Virus record (IMG/VR): IMGVR_UViG_3300037010_001227
Coordinates: 1 to 64,000 of that record
DNA: 64,000 nucleotides
Direction: 5' to 3' (one strand)
Origin: a virus
Both the position numbers and the translations under genes were made by a program. The notes below the pieces were generated by a model. That model was given only the letters and a program-made list of their open reading frames with translations, did not search any database and was not told the DNA's origin. Below are positions 61,093 through 64,000 of this stretch, one piece after another. Every line of letters starts with the position of its first letter. The stretch's first letter is position 1.

Positions 61093-62097
61093 TTAGTCAT
61101 CATTGTTATCGGAATTACTAAGTGAATGCACTTTATAGGTATTTAACCGAAGAGGACCGAAATTGGTTCTCAAGAACACTAAAGCTTCTTCAATGTCCTT
61201 ATGTTTAAGTTTTGTTCTACTACGAAGTTCATATACTAAGTTATTGGAAATCTTTGATAGTCCTTCTTGGGAGTATAGCATGTCAGATAGTTCTGTATAG
61301 ATCATTCGCTGATTATCAGAAATTTCACTATCTTCTTGTAAAAGAGACTCCAGAACTAAAAGTAAATCCTGTAAAATAATACTGGCATCAGAGCATTCGT
61401 CAGGTTCTTGACCTAAAGAACGTGATAGATCTTCGTAAGAAGAAGTCTTTAGTTTTTCACCGCCGTGGGCCATGGTAATAGTAGTAATACCATAGTTCAA
61501 AATCATTGTGAAGTACGTGTAAACACGAGCATAAATAGGATTTCCACGTTCATCAATTCCAACTTGTCGTTTTGGATCAAACTTATCCATAGCTTGAATC
61601 AACTTAATAACTGCGCCTTGGAATACTTCACCATAAGAAAGGCCGTGCTTGTGACGGCCATATTTAAAAATTACACCATCTATAATAGTGAATAAATAGG
61701 TTACGAAGTTATTTTGATTTTCAGCAGACTTATCTGCATTCCAAGTTTCCCAGAGATACCTACCTACAGGCTCCAAGAAATACATATTAGATTTCTTACC
61801 TCGTCGTTTCTTAGTTGGCAATTCTGGGGTTAATTCGGGATAATAGACTAAGGCTTTTTGAACAAAAGATTCTGGATAAGCATTAAGATCTGAGTTAATA
61901 GCCAAAATCTTTTTAATAGCAACCTTTTCAACAAAGGCTACTTCTTCTTTATTGTATGTGATTTCTCTGTAATCATGTTTCTTACCTAAGGACTCATGTA
62001 ATGCGTCTAAATCATCACGTTCGTCTTCTATCATCTGTAAGTAAGCTAACTCATTATAATCAGTATCTTCTGCATCATAGTCATTATAGTTCTTCAT
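61093..62097 (-). CDS. Late-transcription sigma factor, T4 gp55-like
   Basis: A 334-residue protein. Residues about 131-204 resemble sigma region 2 as kept in T4 gp55: FVTYLFTIIDGVIFKYGRHK, LSYGEVFQGAVIKLIQAMDK, FDPKR...YARVYTYFTMILNYGI. T4 gp55 has the same order ('[20 protein letters not shown]...AYITQACFNAFVQRI'). The N-terminus is long and acidic, and the C-terminus (KLKHKDIEEALVFLRTNFGP) may be the polymerase- or clamp-contact end. Such proteins direct host RNA polymerase to late promoters and link late transcription to replication. It lies just upstream of the packaging genes. AGGA precedes ATG 62097. Confidence 0.8.
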   Translation of the reverse strand: MKNYNDYDAEDTDYNELAYLQMIEDERDDLDALHESLGKKHDYREITYNKEEVAFVEKVAIKKILAINSDLNAYPESFVQKALVYYPELTPELPTKKRRGKKSNMYFLEPVGRYLWETWNADKSAENQNNFVTYLFTIIDGVIFKYGRHKHGLSYGEVFQGAVIKLIQAMDKFDPKRQVGIDERGNPIYARVYTYFTMILNYGITTITMAHGGEKLKTSSYEDLSRSLGQEPDECSDASIILQDLLLVLESLLQEDSEISDNQRMIYTELSDMLYSQEGLSKISNNLVYELRSRTKLKHKDIEEALVFLRTNFGPLRLNTYKVHSLSNSDNNDD

Positions 62098-62154
62098 TTA
62101 TATTCCTCTATGTTATTGTATCGGACTATAAATATAAAAATATAAATAAAAAGA

Positions 62155-62175
62155 GCCCCTATGTTAATATAGGGC
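62155..62175 (-). terminator. Intrinsic terminator between tRNA and sigma factor
   Basis: A 7-bp stem with one bulged C (gcccctat / atagggc) and a 6-base loop. On the minus strand it is followed by TCTTTTTATTT. It would end the transcript that includes the tRNA at 62184-62270. Confidence 0.8.
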
Positions 62176-62183
62176 ATTTAATT

Positions 62184-62270
62184 TGGCGCGTAGTGAGAGA
62201 TTTGAACTCCCGGTAGACTTTCATCGACGGATTACAAAACCGTTCCAATTGACCACTATGGGAACTACGC
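62184..62270 (-). tRNA. tRNA, anticodon UGU (probable tRNA-Thr), long variable region
   Basis: An 87-base cloverleaf with encoded CCA. Acceptor GCGTAGT pairs with ACTACGC and is followed by G and CCA. The D arm (CCA...TGG) has GG in its loop. The anticodon arm is ACGGT-TTTGTAA-TCCGT, with U33 and A37 and the anticodon TGT, at 62234-62236; its closing T-T is a mismatch. The T arm is GGGAG-TTCAAAT-CTCTC. Between anticodon and T arms there are 15 bases, far more than the usual 4-5 of tRNA-Thr and without a stem like those of tRNA-Ser or Leu. Thirteen of those bases repeat in the tRNA-like gene at 63818-63894. Confidence 0.75.
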
Positions 62271-62301
62271 AAGTAAAAATCGCTCCCTGCCTTTGTCAGG
62301 G

Positions 62302-62325
62302 TTTGCGCTCATGTTTGCGCTCATG
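62302..62325. repeat. Two copies of a 12-bp direct repeat
   Basis: tttgcgctcatg occurs twice in tandem, at 62302-62313 and 62314-62325, over the end of the membrane protein gene. The second copy contains its stop codon, so the repeat may mark a slippage duplication. A short stem (ccctg/caggg, about 62285-62300) lies next to it. Confidence 0.8.
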
Positions 62326-62602
62326 TTTGGTCATTATCTTGTTTATCAAGATTGATACCAAAACGAGCTGCTATCAATTTAATTACATCTTTCAACATTG
62401 TAATACTATAACCACCAAGTACTAAATAAAATAAATAATCATTTACTTGACTAATATAGGTTAAAGTGTCAAAAATCTTCCATGGATTTACTGCAATACA
62501 CCAATTTAATGTAATAAATGCTATAAACGCGGCGGTACTTATTACTCTTCCATAAGATGCATCAGTATTAGTACTATATACTTTTTTCCACCAATGTAAC
62601 AT
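62321..62602 (-). CDS. Small membrane protein, possible holin, 93 aa
   Basis: A 93-residue protein from ATG 62602, preceded by AGG at good distance; an upstream TTG is in frame but weaker. A short basic N-terminus (MLHWWKKVYSTNTDASYGR) is followed by two hydrophobic segments, VISTAAFIAFITLNWCIAV and YLFYLVLGGYSITMLKDVI. The C-terminus is charged (FGINLDKQDNDQT). Small two-helix proteins with charged ends are typical of class II holins and other phage membrane proteins. No lysozyme gene is seen nearby, so the holin role is a guess. Confidence 0.65.
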   Translation of the reverse strand: MLHWWKKVYSTNTDASYGRVISTAAFIAFITLNWCIAVNPWKIFDTLTYISQVNDYLFYLVLGGYSITMLKDVIKLIAARFGINLDKQDNDQT

Positions 62603-62678
62603 AAAATACCTAAACCTTACCAAAACTTATTTAGAACTCTTCGATATCGGTATATCTTCATGGAAAAGCTATAGGTGT

Positions 62679-62710
62679 TTCTTTAAAGATTTTTGGAATC
62701 TTTTAAAGAA
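62679..62710. other. Hairpin after the glycosyltransferase gene
   Basis: Inverted repeat ttctttaaagat / atcttttaaagaa with a 7-base spacer and one bulge. No T-run follows on the minus strand, so it is a poor terminator candidate. It may stabilise or process the mRNA of the gene at 62722-63798. Nothing else is seen in the 98-base gap. Confidence 0.35.
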
Positions 62711-62721
62711 GACCCCACACC

Positions 62722-63798
62722 CTAATGAGAACTGAATTGTCTAACCCAAACTTTAATAGATTTTTTCACATAAAAACGTAGTTTAATCAAATTTAATAAC
62801 TGAATAATTCTAAAGTTACGTAAAAACCAAACCCTGTTCATTACTTTAACAATATCTTTTGTAGACGTTGGATCAGCTTTTGCAAAATTACTTACCCAAG
62901 AAACTTCTGGGGACACAACAATTGGTAATTCTGACATTACCATGTCCGCTGATACAATATTAAAAGTTTCAGTAAAAGATACTTGCATACCCATATCCAT
63001 ATCTTTTATAAATTCTAAAAAATCATCATGAGATAACCATTCATGTGTTACTAAATGATGACGATAGGAATTTTTAAATAATCCTCTAAGATTATTTAAA
63101 GCTGGTTCACTTTTATTTTCTATTCTGGTTCCATTAATATGGAAATAAAGAGTCAACTGGTTTTTATCTGCAAATTCTATAGCTGCTATAGCTTGTGTTA
63201 AGTGATTTTTCAAATGTCTAACAGCACCAAAACACATTATATGAATTTCATTCTCTCTATCTCTGAATCTTACATAAGGTTCATAAAATTCCATAGGATA
63301 ACAATTAGGCAGATATAAAACTTTTTTGTCTATTTTTGATTCATCCCAATAAGGGTGGGCAGATTTAACAATAGTTTTGATATCATGGTAACTGCGCTTT
63401 GAATTACCAGAAACAGAAACATTATCGTAACCTACGTATCGTGAAATCCAATCCATAGCCATACCTTCAGTTGCTAAGAAAGGCATTTCACTATGATTTC
63501 TAATAATCCACTGTACTTTAGGATGAAGTTTATGAAGAATCTCAAATTTTTCTGGGACTACCCAAAAGGCTTCTATAACTACATGAGTAGGTTTATACTC
63601 TGTCACTAGTCTATCAATACAATTATTATCAATAGCATGAACAACTTTTACAGAAAAACCTTTTTTTCTCAAAGCATCTGCAACAAAGTTAGCACTATTT
63701 ACTAACCCAGATGACAATCCAGTTCTACAACTATATGTAGAGTTACCATAAGAGTCTTCTCTAAATTTTAAAATAAATAAAATTTTTGCCATTTCCAT
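62722..63798 (-). CDS. GT-B family glycosyltransferase
   Basis: A 358-residue enzyme of the GT4-like GT-B fold. Residues 1-60 are an N-terminal Rossmann half with KILFILKFRED, SGLVNSANFVADALRKKGFS and VKVVHAIDNN. The C-terminal half has IMCFGAVRHLKNHLTQAIAA, LTLYFHINGTRIE, HEWLSHDDFLEFIKDMDMGM and SFTETFNIVSADMVMSELPI, VVSPEVSW. The last motif is the donor-binding 'E.f......A...G.Pvv.s' region. It may sugar-modify phage DNA, a virion protein, or host surface; none is shown. A TGAGG ribosome site precedes the first ATG, but the second Met (codon 3) is equally usable. Confidence 0.8.
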   Translation of the reverse strand: MEMAKILFILKFREDSYGNSTYSCRTGLSSGLVNSANFVADALRKKGFSVKVVHAIDNNCIDRLVTEYKPTHVVIEAFWVVPEKFEILHKLHPKVQWIIRNHSEMPFLATEGMAMDWISRYVGYDNVSVSGNSKRSYHDIKTIVKSAHPYWDESKIDKKVLYLPNCYPMEFYEPYVRFRDRENEIHIMCFGAVRHLKNHLTQAIAAIEFADKNQLTLYFHINGTRIENKSEPALNNLRGLFKNSYRHHLVTHEWLSHDDFLEFIKDMDMGMQVSFTETFNIVSADMVMSELPIVVSPEVSWVSNFAKADPTSTKDIVKVMNRVWFLRNFRIIQLLNLIKLRFYVKKSIKVWVRQFSSH

Positions 63799-63817
63799 TT
63801 CAGCCTCATATTAATGC

Positions 63818-63894
63818 TGTAGCGGGTTAAGAAATTTGAATTCTTATCGTAAGTTTGGTAGACTTTCATGCTAACTGTTGAACATCACACTCGC
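63818..63894 (-). tRNA. Degenerate tRNA-Gly-like gene
   Basis: A 77-base cloverleaf can be drawn: acceptor GCGAGTG against AACCCGC (5 of 7 pairs), D arm ATGT...GCAT, anticodon arm AAAGT-CTACCAA-ACTTA (4 of 5 pairs), variable CGAT, T arm AAGAA-TTCAAAT-TTCTT, then T and ACA. Its 3' half resembles T4 tRNA-Gly(UCC). The anticodon reads ACC, the D-loop GG is AG and the end is ACA rather than CCA. It looks like a decaying tRNA-Gly gene, though function cannot be excluded. It lies between the end gene at 63901 and the glycosyltransferase. Confidence 0.5.
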
Positions 63895-63900
63895 ATAAAC

Positions 63901-64000
63901 TTAAACTTCCTTTAAAAACTCTCTTACTTCATCAGCATAACTTCTAACAATTTTTTGAATGATTAATGTTTGACCTTCATGAGAACAGCTATTAAAGAAA
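63901..64000 (-). CDS. Partial CDS, C-terminal end of an unknown protein
   Basis: A frame open from the right edge ends at TAA 63901. The 33 visible codons encode FFNSCSHEGQTLIIQKIVRS, YADEVREFLKEV-stop, an amphipathic helical C-terminus. The gene starts outside the window, so product and length are unknown. Confidence 0.55.
   Translation of the reverse strand, partial: FFNSCSHEGQTLIIQKIVRSYADEVREFLKEV

Noticed and set aside
62183-62425. Plus-strand frame across the tRNA
   Set aside because: It reads the complement of a tRNA (typical 'RFELPV' product) and has no ribosome site; the tRNA explains the sequence.
1-64000. Alternative genetic code (stop reassignment), as in some large gut phages
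   Set aside because: TAA, TAG and TGA all end complete, family-length genes here (for example TAG of portal and tape measure), so the standard code fits.
1-64000. Insertion sequences, integrase or attachment site
   Set aside because: No transposase, integrase or terminal repeats with target duplications were seen; mobile content is limited to homing endonucleases.

Overview
The window is part of the genome of a large, AT-rich, tailed phage with a contractile tail (myovirus) of the T4-like structural lineage. Almost all genes lie on the minus strand, so transcription runs from right to left. Evidence for the assignment is a recognisable series of T4-type genes: a gp55-like late sigma factor, small and large terminase, portal (gp20), prohead protease (gp21), core/scaffold (gp22), major capsid protein (gp23), tail tube (gp19), tail sheath (gp18), a tape-measure-like protein, baseplate wedge proteins resembling gp6 and gp7, a gp26-like baseplate assembly protein, the sheath terminator gp15 and neck proteins resembling gp13 and gp14. 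Bacterial-type terminators and Shine-Dalgarno sites are visible. Host identity cannot be read from the sequence.

Layout, in transcription order. (1) 64000-61093: end of an unidentified gene, a degenerate tRNA-Gly-like cloverleaf, a GT-B glycosyltransferase, a two-helix membrane protein (possible holin), a tRNA with an odd variable region, and the late sigma factor. (2) 60952-51485: DNA packaging and head genes, interrupted by a broken HNH endonuclease. (3) 51484-46365: a decayed HNH endonuclease, then tube, sheath and a tube/baseplate junction protein. (4) 46365-29358: hub-like protein, tape measure, several virion proteins, a gp26-like gene with an overlapping frame that looks frameshift-expressed, fibre-like proteins and the gp7-like wedge. 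(5) 29347-12234: zinc ribbon, a VVEPA-repeat protein, gp15-like protein, two more HNH genes and a large set of fibre/adhesin genes with different internal repeats. (6) 12231-1: gp6-like wedge, gp13-like neck, then a tail fibre whose last 112 residues carry a cysteine at exactly every fourth position (28 cysteines), followed by a cassette of radical SAM genes, a gp14-like neck gene, a GIY-YIG homing endonuclease and small genes.

The most unusual system is the fibre plus radical SAM cassette at 2965-8802. A tail fibre with a (Cys-x-x-x)28 C-terminus is followed by a frameshifted radical SAM gene, an unknown gene, a two-barrel radical SAM protein, a radical SAM/SPASM protein and, just after that, a short out-of-frame stretch encoding four more Cys-x-x-x units with the same GR-stop ending. 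This organisation resembles RiPP (ranthipeptide/sactipeptide) maturation, and suggests that the phage post-translationally modifies its own fibre tip. That function is inferred, not shown.

Homing endonucleases of several kinds, intact or decayed, sit between the structural genes at five sites. Many genes overlap by one base (TAATG), which implies translational coupling along the late operons.
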